Made by a program: the position numbers and the translations under genes | Shown here: positions 26,154 to 38,500 of the stretch, one piece after another | Layout of the letters: each line of letters begins with the position of its first letter | Position numbering within the stretch: the stretch's first letter is position 1 | Notes under the pieces: model-generated | The model's database searches: none | Told to the model about the DNA's origin: nothing | Seen by the model: only the letters and a program-made list of their open reading frames with translations | Assembly (NCBI RefSeq): GCF_002078875.1 | Contig: NC_034412.1 | Location: forward strand, 7,459,230 to 7,523,229 | Reading direction: 5' to 3' | Origin: Numida meleagris | Lineage: Eukaryota > Chordata > Aves > Galliformes > Numididae | DNA length: 64,000 nucleotides

Positions 26154-28539
26154 GTAATGAAAGGGGTCTTCTCCTGCTCTTTTCAACTTGCAAATCTAGG
26201 AGAGATACCATATGTCATTAGTCTTTGGCACAGATTCTGGGGTAAGGAGTTCTCAGAAGGGCTTAAATACGTCTGCGAGACCTTTTCCATTGGAAGAAAT
26301 GAAGGAAATGCATTTTTGTCCAGCTGAACCTGAATCTTATACTAAAGCATTTAATGGGTACAAATCTTTTAAAATATAACTTCAAACACAATTTGATTTT
26401 TGGAGAATGATCCAGGTTAAATTTGTGCTGATCTTTGAGGATAGGATTTGGCTGTATGGGGATCTATGGAAAGAGTAATGTCAGTGCTGCTGGTACCCAG
26501 CTGAACACTTCTGGGCTGGGGGTACTGGACCATGGGAAACACCTGGACAGGATCTCAGCCAGAAATTAGGCTTTCAAGATTGGGAGCTTGGCTGGTGCTT
26601 TATTCATCGTTGCTGTGTGTAGAAACAAATCGCACTTGTGAAAGTAATGTGTAAATCACTGTGGAATAATGTTGGGTGTCTGGGGCTGAGGTCTGCCCTA
26701 GCTGCCTTCCTTTAGCCGTGCTAGCATTTCTGTGCTTGCTTCAACTTGCCAGGGTAGTAATGTCTTCAGTGACGCACTGTACAGCCATGACTCAAGCATT
26801 TAAATCTCTGATCTTCTTGAGAAGTCATTCGAACAGCTCTGTCATTGCAAGGCTGTTTTCAAAAATTGATGTGGCATTCATTTAATTGGTAAAGTATGCA
26901 TGAAATGAGTGAAGAGTCTCGACATTCAGTACACAGAACTTTCAGAAAAGCATATTCCTTGCTAAGGACATGGATGCACTTGTTCTTCCTCTGTTCGGTT
27001 TGGTTCTCTGTCATGAAATTTAATTTTGCAGGATAAATATCCCTTAACTAACTTCTTTTCCTTATGATCTAACAACGTATTACTGTTGGTGAAGATATAA
27101 TGGTATGCTAATCTCTATTCAAGGTTTTGGGTGAAGGCAGAAGTACCTTTGAAATCTTTCAGTGCCTCCTCTCGCCTGCAGATGCCCCCAAATACCTCAC
27201 TACCTATCTACAGAAGTAATAACTTCTGTAAACGTGTTGGGTAGGTTCCGCTAAAGTGGGGATGCGTCCTGAGGAAACATACTATGGTTTCAGCCATCTG
27301 AAACCCAGCCAATCCAGATGGGGCTTGGAAAAGTACCAAAACTGCATTGAAATCTTAACCAATAATGAGATAATGAGGGACGATTTTGTGGCCATGACCA
27401 ATGAAATTTTACGCTGAACTTGCTAAAACACTGCTTTTATTACTGATGGTCTGCAATTTCAGAAATGGGCAAATGCTAAGTTCTTCATGCAGACTCTATT
27501 ATCAAAAGAAAAAAAAATTGAATGTTTACAGCCTTTTTGGTTTCTTTTTTTGGATTTGGGGTGGTTTTTGTTTATCTTTGAAAACAAGAAGTAAAGCCCC
27601 AACAGAATGCAGTGAGAGAGTGGTGTTCTCTGCAACAGTCTATTTTTGAGTCCTTTAGAATCAGCAGAAGAGAACTTTCGGATGAGGTCCTCGATATGGG
27701 ACCAGCCTTTTGGAGCCAAACTAAAAGCCCATCTTCCCTGATGCTGCTTTCCCTGAGGATGACTGGCCAGTAATGGATTCTTAGCAAAGACAGTGATTTA
27801 AAGAGCTCCCGAGATGCAGGTTTGTTAATACTTGATAAGCCTTTTCTTCCCCCATTAATTTGTTTAATCATTTTTGGAGTCAAATTGTGTTTTGGCTTCT
27901 CGATCATACTATAGCACTGACTTCCACAACACATTGTACGTATGGGCCCGCTTAAGAGAGGCCTTTGTGGGTTCCAAAATTGTAAGAAAAATGAGGGCCA
28001 GATGCCCAAACATAGATGGAATTGACTTATATGAAGGGAATAAACCCTGAAAGAATAGTGAATTTATTTTGGACCGCGTTACCAATTGTAATATGAAGGA
28101 GTATTAAACAGTGAGTTAAAGTATTTGCAAGACAAAGATAGAATTCAGTAATTGGCTGTGGTAGCACAGGATGGTCCAGGGCCACTGTGCATCCTTGTAT
28201 TTCCTAGCAACTTTTTTGTAGATTAAAAATAAAAGAAAAAGAAAAAAGAGTAGAGGTAGGCAATTCGTCCTTGCCAGTAAAAGTTGTGGTTTAATAGTGT
28301 GTCATTTAGGTGTCTGTTTCCTGATATTATTTTCAAAAACATTGGAGAATTCAGCACTATAATACTATATCACAGGGATTTGTTTGACTCATGTGTTAGA
28401 ATAAGAGGGAGTGCCTCTATTTGTATTAGCTGGAGCAGGATTGTGAACTATTATCTTACTTTGTTATCTGAGCTAGGAGTGTACAAGGAAGTTTCTTCTA
28501 CTAATGGTTGAGCTGCTCTTCAGATAAAGCCCTCCACAG
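26154..28539. other. unique DNA, no gene seen
   Basis: Contains the 145-codon minus-strand frame 27572-28009, which is unrecognised and lacks any flanking exon structure. No repeat copy is identifiable. Confidence 0.5.
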
Positions 28540-28640
28540 GATCCCTGTAGCCCTAATTAATCAGCTGTTAAAACAGTAGTTGATAGACAGGCTTGCTTTA
28601 AGTTCGAATTGCCTGCAATCAGAGATAACAGGTGAGTCCC
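28540..28640. promoter_or_regulatory. small candidate regulatory block (TAATTAAT plus E-box)
   Basis: TAATTAAT at 28554-28561 abuts the E-box CAGCTG at 28562-28567, followed by TTAAAACAG and GTTGATAGACAGG. A homeodomain core fused to a bHLH E-box is a recurring enhancer grammar in vertebrates. Whether this one is conserved or active is inference only. Confidence 0.2.
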
Positions 28641-30766
28641 ATTTGGCAGTGAGATATGAAAGTAGGAGAGTGATCTGTTATCAAAACGAATATGGCACTC
28701 AAGTCAAAATTGAAGTTTTCAGAAAGAACTAGTGGAATAAAACAAAGGGGAATCTTTTTTACTTAAAGTGATCAAAATGCCTTTACTTTGGTGAGTATTT
28801 TAGACAGCTTTGAATCCATTTTGTAAATGTTTGCACTAAGAGCACCCATTCTCAAGACAAATTTATGCTTCTGGTGAATATTTGCTACTCTGCTAATATT
28901 GCTAAAATTGTCGGCAGAGAATGCTAGCAGCTTTAGCAATGAGTGCTCCCACAGTGCATGCCGGTGGGCAGCACACCCAAGCAGCATGCAGGTTGCATGT
29001 GTGTGGTTCAAATCAGCAACTTAATGTGTGTCTTTCTGGGTCACTGCCTTAACCATCAGGCTGTGAAGTAATTTCTTTCTGTACTCACTCTATGGTTAAT
29101 AGATGATGCAGAAGAGTGCAGCAGCATGGGGGGAATGTTGTCCCAGTAGTTGGGTAGCTTACCTGGGTGTTATAGCAGGTCAAGGCTTGGGTCCCTGTGC
29201 TGCTGGGTTTAGAGCCACAAGGAACGACCTTTTTCTCTTCTCACATTCAGCATTAAAAGTTGAACAGATTGGATGGATGGCAGCAAACTTTTTGGGTAAT
29301 AGGTGCCTGATCTGTTTTAAAATGAGTTTCTATTATTGGCTCATTTGTATCACACCAACCATCAGAGAAATCTCAGGACTGATGTCACTCTGTCAGTTAC
29401 TGCACAAATAGAGATAAAATTGTTCTCTCAGTCTAGATTCCAATTACATTTAAAATTCTTTGGATATAACAAGAAGGAAGATACCAGCTTCAAAGGCAGC
29501 ATGCAGAGAGCCTGAAAGACAGTATCCCTCTCTATAAACCATCAAACTCCTTTTGTAACTTTTTGGGAGTTTTTGATAGTCCTGTGTTTCCAGGATCTGG
29601 CACGAGTGTTCCAGAAGTTCCACTATGACAGAGACACTTTTCTTTGACTTCTCTGTATGCAGCTGTAAATATTCTTCTGTTGACCCCACTGTTTGTTCTC
29701 AAGATGAATGCTTATCAGTGCTTTAGGAATTAAATTACCAGTGGCTTCATAGAGAGGAAAGCAAGTTTGTTACTAATCACATAATAGTCACGAATAAGGC
29801 AGCAACCTTTTCTTGAGAGCCTACACCCTAGCATTTCTTTTAAAGTGCTGCAGATCTCAGTAGATATATTAATTTTGGTTGGAAGTCTCTGGAATCATGA
29901 TCAGTGCATGTAGAATTTTTTTTCTGTGCTGGGATGCCTGTGCCATTGGGACGCAAAGTTCTGTGTTCAAAGTTCATCACTGATTGACATTCTTTCTTTT
30001 GCTTTCCATACTCAAAGTCTTAGACCAGGGATTTTGTATTTCTCAGTCTTCATCCCTGCTAGTATCTTGGTACTCCTGCTCTAGTACTTGATATTGCTTC
30101 ACATTCTCGAAGGACTTTCCAGGTGTCCTTGTAGTCTGGAAGGATGTTTCTCTAGGCTAACCCTTCTTTCCCCCTTGAATCTTTTTTGTAAGCTCAAAAT
30201 ACATATTCTGCTCTTAAACCACTCACTGTCTAGGAGGTTATAGGTTTCCAGGATTACATGTGCATACCACTGCTTTCAGATCTGAGTGTAAAATTTGTGC
30301 TTTTTTTATTTTATCACGGGGCAAGCCCTATCCCCTCTGCATACTTTCATTCTGTTTTTGTGATGGTTCTCATCAAATACCTCTTTGTGGCATTCCAGTA
30401 TTTTAGATGTTATTTTTAACAATTGAGTTTTACTTGCCCCTAATTTTTCATTAATGAAATGGTAAGGAAAAATAAATTTTAACTTTGTTTTCCTTTTGAT
30501 CCCTCTGTGTTCAGCGCTCTGTACTTACTCAAGTCTTCATTTTGCTGTGTCCTTGGGTTTACTTCTGAAAACCCAGCATTCTGGTAGTCACTCCTTTTGA
30601 TGCTGTCTGTTCACTCTGTTTCAAGGTGCTGCTTGGCCCCTCAGATAACTGTGCTGTTCTTGTGGTGTCTGTCTCCAGCTTGGCTGCTTCCTACATGTAT
30701 CACCTACCACCTGGTGGGTAATAATACGAGAGTAGTTAATGTTTCTAAAATCAAACTCTTTTTGCT
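28641..30766. other. unique AT-rich DNA, no gene seen
   Basis: No supported gene. The 102-codon plus-strand frame at 29103-29411 has no domain. The 29.8-30.7 kb part is pyrimidine-rich on the plus strand without being a clean repeat. Confidence 0.5.
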
Positions 30767-30808
30767 CTTTCCTTCCTTCTTTCCTTCCTTTTTTTTCTTT
30801 TTTTTTTC
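30767..30808. repeat. (CCTT)n / poly-pyrimidine tract
   Basis: Four to five CCTT/CTTT units grading into T runs: a polypyrimidine strand of about 42 nt with no purine. Confidence 0.85.
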
Positions 30809-31368
30809 GGTAAACTCTTTACAAAGCACTGCAGTTCATTTGCTGCTGCTATTGTGGCCATGTGTATGCAGACTAGATCAGTGTAATAGACAACTTTTTT
30901 CCCAGTAGCAATCCAAATTCCATGTTGATTGCTACCAAAGGAGCCCGCAGCTGCTCAGGGCCAGATCAGCAGGGCATGTACCCATTTAGCAGATTTTCTC
31001 ACCAGTCCAATATGTGTTGTTCCCAGGTATCACTGACTAGCTTTTCAACAACTCTCCTTTTCTAGGGATCCCACTGGAAGTGGAACAGTGACTGTACAAA
31101 AGCCACCCTGCCTTAATTAAGGTGCAGCAAAGGACACAAGGTGTGCAGGTCACACTTCTGTGAGCCCACAAATGTGTGACTGATGTCATGTCTCTATTCC
31201 CACCAAACCTTTGGAGTGGATTTTTTTTGCAGTGATGGGTTAAAAAAAAAAAATAAATCATTCTTCCAGGTACTCATATTTTGCCTCTATTTTAGTTATA
31301 TATCATCGAATGAAACAGTGACACTTGGAATGTTAATATTCCTCTTTATATATTTAACCATTAACCAG
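30809..31368. other. no gene seen
   Basis: Unremarkable DNA. An A11 run occurs at about 31242-31252. A weak acceptor/donor juxtaposition at about 31269/31270 (CTTCCAG|GTACTC) is probably chance. Confidence 0.45.
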
Positions 31369-31411
31369 ACACGTGTGCACACGTGTACATGTGCATGCAC
31401 ATACGCGCACA
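31369..31411. repeat. 43-bp strictly alternating purine/pyrimidine tract with 18-bp palindrome
   Basis: Every base from 31369 to 31411 alternates purine and pyrimidine. The tract starts with the perfect palindrome ACACGTGTGCACACGTGT (31369-31386), which carries two CACGTG E-boxes, and also contains GTGCATGCAC (31391-31400, itself palindromic) and GCGC. Known: alternating CA/CG tracts are the classical Z-DNA-forming sequence and also extrude cruciforms. It probably derives from a CA microsatellite with substitutions that kept alternation. Confidence 0.85.
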
Positions 31412-31454
31412 AGCTGTATTAAAGACACATTAAAAGAAACACTTCCAGCACAGG

Positions 31455-31545
31455 GATTTAGTTTAGCTGTGTGAATCCCATTAACATTAATGGGAATTGT
31501 TCCCCTAAATCCCCATGTATCTCGTTAAAATATACCTATTAGTGA
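31455..31545. repeat. probable ancient palindromic repeat remnant
   Basis: CCCATTAAC and ATTAATGGG form a near-perfect hairpin, followed by AATTGTTCCCCTAAATCCCC. From memory this matches an old interspersed element common in sauropsids (...TCAATGGGAATTG..CCCCTAAATCCC...). I cannot name the family, and the limits are approximate. Confidence 0.35.
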
Positions 31546-34069
31546 CAGGCTGAAGCCTACAAAACCCAGCAGTTTCCAAGTTAAAACTGAAACTTCATCA
31601 TTAACCTATCCCATTGTGCCTAGGTAATGCAACACCCTTTAACTTCTCAAATTCAAAGGTATCTTTTCTCCATTGAACTTAAAACAAATCTTGTCTTGTT
31701 AATACAATAGGTTCTGCAATAGTTAGCCCACTCTGTAACTCTTGATCATGTTAGAAATGTTTTCTCTCTTTCTCAACCAGTACCATCTATAAAGAGACAG
31801 TGTTTCCAAAATATCTTTGAAACCTTTATGAGAAATTGACTATAAAATATAAATGGACTAATGCATTCTTTAATTGCAGATCAGAAAGTTGAATTATGAC
31901 AAGGTAAACTATCAGGTACTGGGTTATTGTTCTTGGGATTTTTTAAAATAAAGATATAGATTGACATATAACACCCAAATCACTTGAGGAATGGATACCC
32001 AAAGGAGCCAGATACACAAAGAAAACTTTATTTACTGTAGACTCATTTGGCACTGTGCTGATGACAAAAAGAGACTTTAAAATGGGCATCCCAAATTCTA
32101 GCTGGTATAGTTGTATGCATTTTGGACGTAATGAGGTTGTATTTGTGAGTAATGGCAAAGGTCCGGGTTGTAGTGGTGTAGTGCAGCAGAGAGATGACCA
32201 ACCTAAGAGTAAATGAGCTGGCTCAGCTGCGAGCTGCCTTTCCATAGTGCTATGTCTGAGAGGGTGGATGTAAGGGTAAGATAGCGTGTATGGAGGTCTG
32301 TATTAATGATGTTGTGTTGTTTCTGATACATGAGACCTCTCACTTACCATTGGCTGAGGTAATTCTGTAGGTATAATACAAATCTATATTTTTATATCTT
32401 TGATAACAGTGTAACTTTTTCAGCTTTTGATAGGAAGCTGAAATAAGGAATGTCAGCAAAAGCAATATCCACAGTGATATACCGGTAAAATATTTCAGTC
32501 ATAGACCTGTATCAAATATTATTTCCTCCCAGTTTAACAGCAGAGATAAAAGGGCTACAGTAAGTCCTGTGCTTTTTTCCTGCCTTTTTTTTTTTTAATT
32601 TTCCTTTTTTTAAGTAGAGCAGAGTACAAAAATAGACATCTGTGCAACCTCATTGCTGTTGTTTTCCTTTTTACTGCAGTGGAAACAGTCCTTCCACCTT
32701 TGGGCTGGAACCAGTGGGTGAATATATCCTCCCATACAAGCAAAAATTACTGTAATTACACTTTATGTATGTGCTTATTTCTCTCTGCCCTCCCCCAGCG
32801 CAGACCTCTGATTTACTGCATTACAAATAATATTTCTGGCTATACGTCCCAATTGGTCCTTGTTAACCTGTGACCAATACTCCTGGTCTCAATGAAATGC
32901 AGTTTGTGCTAGACCTGGTATGGGAGTTTGTTCAGTCAGGAGGAGCTCTGGTCGGGCTTCTTCCAGTAGCTTAAGCATTAACAATAAGCAGTGAAATGAC
33001 TCATCCTTACTTTATTTTTAATTAGATCTGCAGTGAGCTGAAGCGCTCTGGATAGAGAGCAAATTAATATTTAGATATAAAGAATGTTTGTTTTGAATAT
33101 TAGATTATATTTTAGATATGCTTAGCAAGCTTAACATAAAGTTTTGCTACTGCATCCACTGACTCCTGGAGTAAAATAATACATGTGCCTTTTGAACACC
33201 TTTTGAATTAACGTCATGTCCAGTCCAGAACATTCCTGTACAAAACAAAAGTTCTAACAAATTATGCTTTTTGGTACCCAGGACCCATTCAAAAGACATT
33301 AATGCTTTTAAAATGAGGCATGTACCCAGCGCCCAGCTGAGCTGCAGCACCAGCCCTTGCCACAACGACGCTGCAGTCTGTGCTGTGTGAGGTGGTGGTT
33401 TAAAGGAAGGTCATTTCTGAGGTGTTTTGGAAAGCTGTAGGAGAATGTGCTGTTTGCCATTTTGTTACATCTAGATGAATTAAAATCTTCTGTAGAAACT
33501 TAGTTCTGTTATTTCTTGCCTGTGTTGTTGTTTATGGAGGAAAATAGTTCTGCAGTATGCTTGGCAATATCGGCCAAGCACACAGCAAAACAGCTGCTCT
33601 CTGCTCCCCTCTTTTCTTACTCATATTTTGATTTGTCCCTTGCTTTGAAATTTTGTTGGGGCAGAAAGTGCCATGAGACTTCGTAGATGATATCCTTAAT
33701 TTCATCAAGCAGAACTGTGGGGAAGAATGTCATGCTGTCTGTTATATATGCATGGTATTTATTTCTCAGGTGCTGTTACTGTTCCTTCCGACAGATGCAT
33801 TGAACTGGCAGTAATTAAAACTTGTTCTTAGGATGGGTGCATTTTTAGCTTATCTTGCACTGGGATTTCTTCTGCATCCCTAGCTAGTGGGTGGGAGGAC
33901 AGCTTGTGATGGAACAGCCAGTGCAGTGATGCTGAAAGGGTAGGAAGCAAGCTGTGCTGGGCCAAGGACTTGGGCTCTGCAGCGTGCTTCAAAGCAGCAC
34001 ACAAAATATTAATCACACAGTCAGGTGTTTCTTTCTGCACAGCCTGAATGCAGCATTCCTTGTTCTGCG
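31546..34069. other. unique AT-rich DNA, no gene seen
   Basis: No supported gene. The 100-codon minus-strand frame at 31943-32245 is unrecognised. A T12 run lies at about 32586-32597. The 32.95-33.12 kb segment contains TTTTTAATTAGAT and AAATTAATATTTAG words but no clear boundary as an element. Confidence 0.5.
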
Positions 34070-34370
34070 TGCAGGCAGTCATGCTCCTCATCAGGTTTCT
34101 GCAGCTCAGGTTGGGACGGCTCCAACAGTACCTTTGCTGAGAGGGCAGAGAGGGTCTTTGGTGGGAGCAGGGAGCGTGCCCCATGCCCAGGCTGTCTGCC
34201 TTCCTTCTTCCTCCTGGGGCAGATGGTAGAGAAGCAGAGGGGACAGACGGGCTGTGTGTGACTGGTGGTGGGTGTGTGCCAGGGCACTGTGAGGGGCTGC
34301 AGCAGACTGGTGGGACTGAGTGATGGGGACACCCCCAGCCTGGAGGCATGCAGCTACTCTCTGGACTCCT
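34070..34370. other. GC-rich patch without a gene
   Basis: This is distinctly richer in GC than the flanks. Five overlapping frames on both strands, including the longest of the window (173 codons, minus, 33828-34349), cross it. They encode Pro/Ser/His-rich or Gly/Cys-rich low-complexity peptides, exactly what stop-codon-poor GC DNA gives by chance. CpGs are sparse (mostly CpG-depleted), so it is not a promoter-type CpG island. Confidence 0.5.
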
Positions 34371-35280
34371 TTAGGCTGCAGGAAATTTGGCATTTCCCCT
34401 CATGGAGAATAATCTTAAGAGAAGGACCTGCTCCAGCAATTTTTATGCAGAGCGTAGCACAGCTAAATAACACTTTCACAGAGAGAAATGCAGATAGGAG
34501 CAGGTCAGAATGGGGAGGGCAGATTGATATAGAAACTGGAGAAGTGTGAACACTAGGATGGCTAAGGCAAAGAATTAGAAATGGAGATGTCATACTTGGT
34601 GGACAACACTTGAAAATAAGCACCCTTATGCTGTGTAAAGGGATTAAGAGGAGGACAAAGTGAGGGGAAAGAATTGCAGATCCATGAGGTGGCTTGCTTA
34701 CAAATCCAGCAGTAATTTAGAATTTTAAAACTCACTGGTATAAATGTGAAGAGGTCTGCCTTTGTGTAGAACCAGATATTGTCTGGTTCCTGATGTGGGA
34801 TTACATCTTTTGTACTCTCTCTCTTTCTCTCTTTCTCTTTGTGGCTATTACATGTCTTCATGGTAAAATCCAAATTGTTGAGTACCTGCAAAATTATATC
34901 CAAGAGTATCCATGCAGTGGTTTATTGTTACTGAAGATTTTTATGTCTGTATGTAGTTACGTAAGATTTTTTGGAGGAAGTTGGAAGGCAGCATTGAGAA
35001 AATCAGTTGGTTTCCTTAGTTCTCCACTGGTTTGAATTGCTCTAAATGAGACCAGTATTATTTCATTTGATCTTGTAATTAAACAATGTAATTTATATTA
35101 ATCCATTAAGTAATTTGGCTAATTGCTTTTATACTGATTGTATCTTAGCCTTTTTTCTTTTAAATTATTATTGGAACCAAACAGTTATCTACTGAAAACC
35201 AGTAAGTTATAAGTGAAGAAAAGATCTTTCTCCTGTTTTTTTTTTTATTAGGTTCTTTGATTAAAAATTGTTTTAAAATA
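34371..35280. other. no gene seen; CT-rich repeat
   Basis: A (CT)n/CTTT pyrimidine tract lies at 34814-34840. The 113-codon minus-strand frame at 34562-34903 reads across it and is unrecognised. Confidence 0.5.
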
Positions 35281-35382
35281 TAATCACAGAAGCCCTGATT
35301 CAGCAAAATGTTTAAGCATGTAATTCCAATGCTATTTAGTAAACTTTGGGGCTTTCTTGAATCAGAATCTGAATGATGAAAA
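35281..35382. repeat. ancient palindromic interspersed repeat remnant
   Basis: The left arm reads GCCCTGATTCAGCAAAATG then TTTAAGCATGTAATTCC, and about 60 bp later CTTTCTTGAATCAGAATCTG. This is the decayed form of a long inverted-repeat element that I recall in turtles, crocodilians and birds, with arms like CCTGATTCAGCAAAGCACTT...GCTTTCCTGAATCAGG. It is non-coding and probably a non-autonomous DNA-transposon-like or hairpin repeat. The family name is not recalled. Confidence 0.5.
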
Positions 35383-35561
35383 GCCAGTTTTTCCTCAGAA
35401 CTGAAAGCTTTCCAACCCAGGGAAGATAAAGATGGTTTCATACTAAGCAGAAAAAAAATTGACTTTATTCCTGTTTTCACATCATTGGCCTACAGTGAGT
35501 AACCTCAGTGAGTTACTTATCCTGAGTCCCCATCCTCCTCCTTGTGAGCAGTTGAAAATAT

Positions 35562-35581
35562 TTGCTTCTTTCCAGGTGAGA
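35562..35581 (+). promoter_or_regulatory. candidate recursive splice site (AG|GTGAGA)
   Basis: A pyrimidine-rich TTGCTTCTTTCCAG ends at 35575 and is directly followed by GTGAGA, so an acceptor and a good donor are fused with no exon between. Known: such zero-length-exon sites split very long vertebrate introns into steps. This would apply only if the window is transcribed on the plus strand, which I cannot show. One such site per tens of kilobases is expected by chance. Confidence 0.2.
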
Positions 35582-38500
35582 ATATGTGCCAGCATCAGCT
35601 GTAAACTGTGCTCGAATGCATAAGGCTTAAGTGACTAATAGGGAATGACAAATAATGCACAGCAAACAGTTAGCTTTACAGTCACTGTTTAAGTTGAAAT
35701 CTGTTTATGTGCATTCAGATAACATTCATTCACATGAATACATTCACAGAGATCAGGCTGTGAATTGTGAGAGAACCTTAAATGTTCTCTTACATCTAGA
35801 AAGATTGGTTCACAGTTCACACGTTTGAGTGTAAATGGACTTATTGCAGTTAAGGTCATCTGTGTAAGAATACCCAGGATGCATGTGCCCTAGTGAGAAA
35901 TTCAAAAAGGACTCGCCTGGTGCAGTGAATCCTCCTTTTGTACTAGTGGCACTGAATTATTGCTTTTGCCATAAGCAGGGAACCTACCTGACCATATAGG
36001 AAAATGAGCACATTCAAATAAACAGTGGTGTGAGAAATCAGAATGGATGAGAATGTGTAAGCTAATTCTTGAGGATTAAATAATTTCTTGGTAGGTCTGC
36101 CAGAGTTCAGTATTTTTAGGATGCTCACTTGCCAGCCTAAAAGAGCAAAAAGGAGAGAAGGTGTAGCAGAAGGTTTGTCAAGCTTCAGATGGCAGATAAG
36201 TCTGTGATGCTTTGGTCCATCGTGCTGATTTTACTATCTCTGTGCTGTTCATTTTTGATGTTTAGTTTAAATAGTTGCAGCCATGAATGTGGTTTTTGTT
36301 TGTCATCATCTTCGTGGCATCTGCTTGCTGTGCTATAGCTGGACTTGGTCAAATTCTGCTGAAGATCCATTGTGTGCATGAGAAGTGGGTGCAGTTACCT
36401 CAGCTCTGGTGGAACAAACAAGAGCTTTGGATGTGCAGACGGAGATCTTGCAAAATGATGTCATTCTGCAGATGCTCAAACTTCAGCTTCTGAGCACAAA
36501 TGTGATGGATTTACAGCAGTATCACTGGTCACCAGCCCTACATCCCTGTGGGCCATTTCTGTGCCTTGCTCTGTTACTGATCTTGCTATTACTGTCATAT
36601 CCTAAGGACTGCATAAATCAGATAATAATTTACTACATATTTCATGGATGTATACTGATGCTTTATACACTACCCTCCGTTAACAGTTACGTTGGTGTTA
36701 AGACATTTTTGAATCACACGCATTGCACTTTTACTATTTACCCTTGCTGATTTTCTCATGCATTTCAGTCTTACTCTAGGTCAGTTGAACTGACCCAGCC
36801 AACCACTTTTCCCTTACCCTTCTTTTTATCTATTTAATAAATACAATTGTGGCCTATTCTTTACAGGATTTCTGGTAAACTGTAGTTGGATTAGACTTAC
36901 TACTTACGGCCTCATTTTGTCTTTTCATTTCTATATTCTAGCACTAATTACTAGTGATGTGATTAATGTTCCTCATGCCCGGTAGCTTTGTTCTTTCTGG
37001 TCTTGAGATGATGGTAATTAATCCAACTTTGAAAAAATATTGCAGTTCTGATCACATGTCACATTTCTAGTTATTTTTGGAAACCAGAAACTACATAAAA
37101 GCTGAACAATTAGAGATATATTTATGCAACTATACTTATGGAAGCATTTGGTCTAAGTGTCACTGTCAGAGGTACCAACTGTATGTAAAAGGATGACTAT
37201 AAGTGATTTGTGATTACATTTATTTTTATATAGGATTAAAGAACAGGCTATAATTCCAGTTTGTTTTTTTTTCATACAGTGGTAGTGAAGTGTTGTTTGA
37301 TCTGAAAGAAAAAAAACCCCCACACTAAAAACCACAAGAAATCCTATTCTTTAAAAGCGACTAACTAATTCAAACACATTTTTAAAATGTCCATTAAATA
37401 CTCGAAGTAGGTCCAGGTTTTCCTGTACTGGTGCCCTCTACTTATGAATGTAAGATTACATAGTTGATTACTTAATATTAACCATATAGAATCATGTTCA
37501 GCTGGTGAAGAGTGCCTTGATTTTGTTGATTTCAGACAAGGGGAGATCATGTGGTACATAATAGCAGCTTGGGAGAATGTAAAGAAACAAGTATGCTACA
37601 TGCAGTGCATGCTAGTCACATCCCTTACTGTGCTACTGGAAGGTGATCAGATAGGACAATGGTAAGGGCAGTTCAGGAACATAGCAGAGAAAGAATAGAA
37701 GTTACTTTCAGAGCATTTTGGTTTATCTTGCAATGTCTGTTTTCTTTGCAAAATCACTAATGGTCACTGTTACTGGAATTGTTAAAGTGACCTTTAAATT
37801 GCTTTACAAATATCGAGTTGTGGATGCAATCTACCTTTGCACAATAGTCAATTGTCCATCCCAACTTAAAAAAAAAAAACAACAACCCCAGAGCATTTCA
37901 AAGTATCTCAAGAAAACTCCTTCAAGTATGTATTTATTTTTTAAGAGTATCATCTGTAATCTGTAGCTTTGCAATGATGCCACCTTTTCTGGGGTTAGGA
38001 GTGATTTTTTTGGCGTGGAGAATCGCTTATATGTTCAATGGTGATAAGGTTTTTTCTTTTACTTTTTTTCTCCTAGATTTTGACACTATACAACTGAGGC
38101 AGCATGCAATTTTCATAGAACTTTCCATATATCAGACTTATACTATATCACACATATATTGCACACTTATGTAATTATACATATATGTCTGCATTCATCT
38201 TTCAGAATAGAATGTGTCTAGAAGGGTTTATACAATGTAAGGCTGAATGCAGACTGTCTCCTCAGCCTATATGTCTGATGTGGCAGTTCTGTCCCTGGAT
38301 ATATAGGTGTCTGTCCTCTCTTCTCTCTTGAGTTATTAATGGAATCTTCCCCAACCCATCGAGGCAGGTCAGTTTGACAACTAGCAAACAGTAGCTCTTT
38401 GGTTCCTAGGTGATCCTCAGACAGCCTTGGGGACACTCAGCAAGCAATGCAGTGGGCACATCTGTGGGAGAGGCAGGTCAGACATGAAGGTGGAACCTTA

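Noticed and set aside
27572..28009. 145-codon minus-strand frame
   Set aside because: No family resemblance, no Kozak or exon context, and ordinary base composition; compatible with chance over 64 kb in six frames.
33828..34349. 173-codon minus-strand open frame, the longest in the window
   Set aside because: It lies on a GC-rich, stop-poor patch; the peptide is Pro/Ser/His-rich low complexity, several other frames on both strands are also open there, and no domain or exon structure is visible.
36385..36750. 121-codon plus-strand frame whose first 45 residues look like a coiled coil; the stretch EQTRALDVQTEILQ faintly recalls the angiopoietin coiled coil (EQTRKLTDVETQVLNQ)
   Set aside because: There is no ATG start, a stop lies just upstream, no good donor follows, and nucleotide similarity is not evident. 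Heptad Gln/Leu patterns match by chance easily. A TBLASTN hit to an angiopoietin-family protein extending beyond this stretch would revive it.
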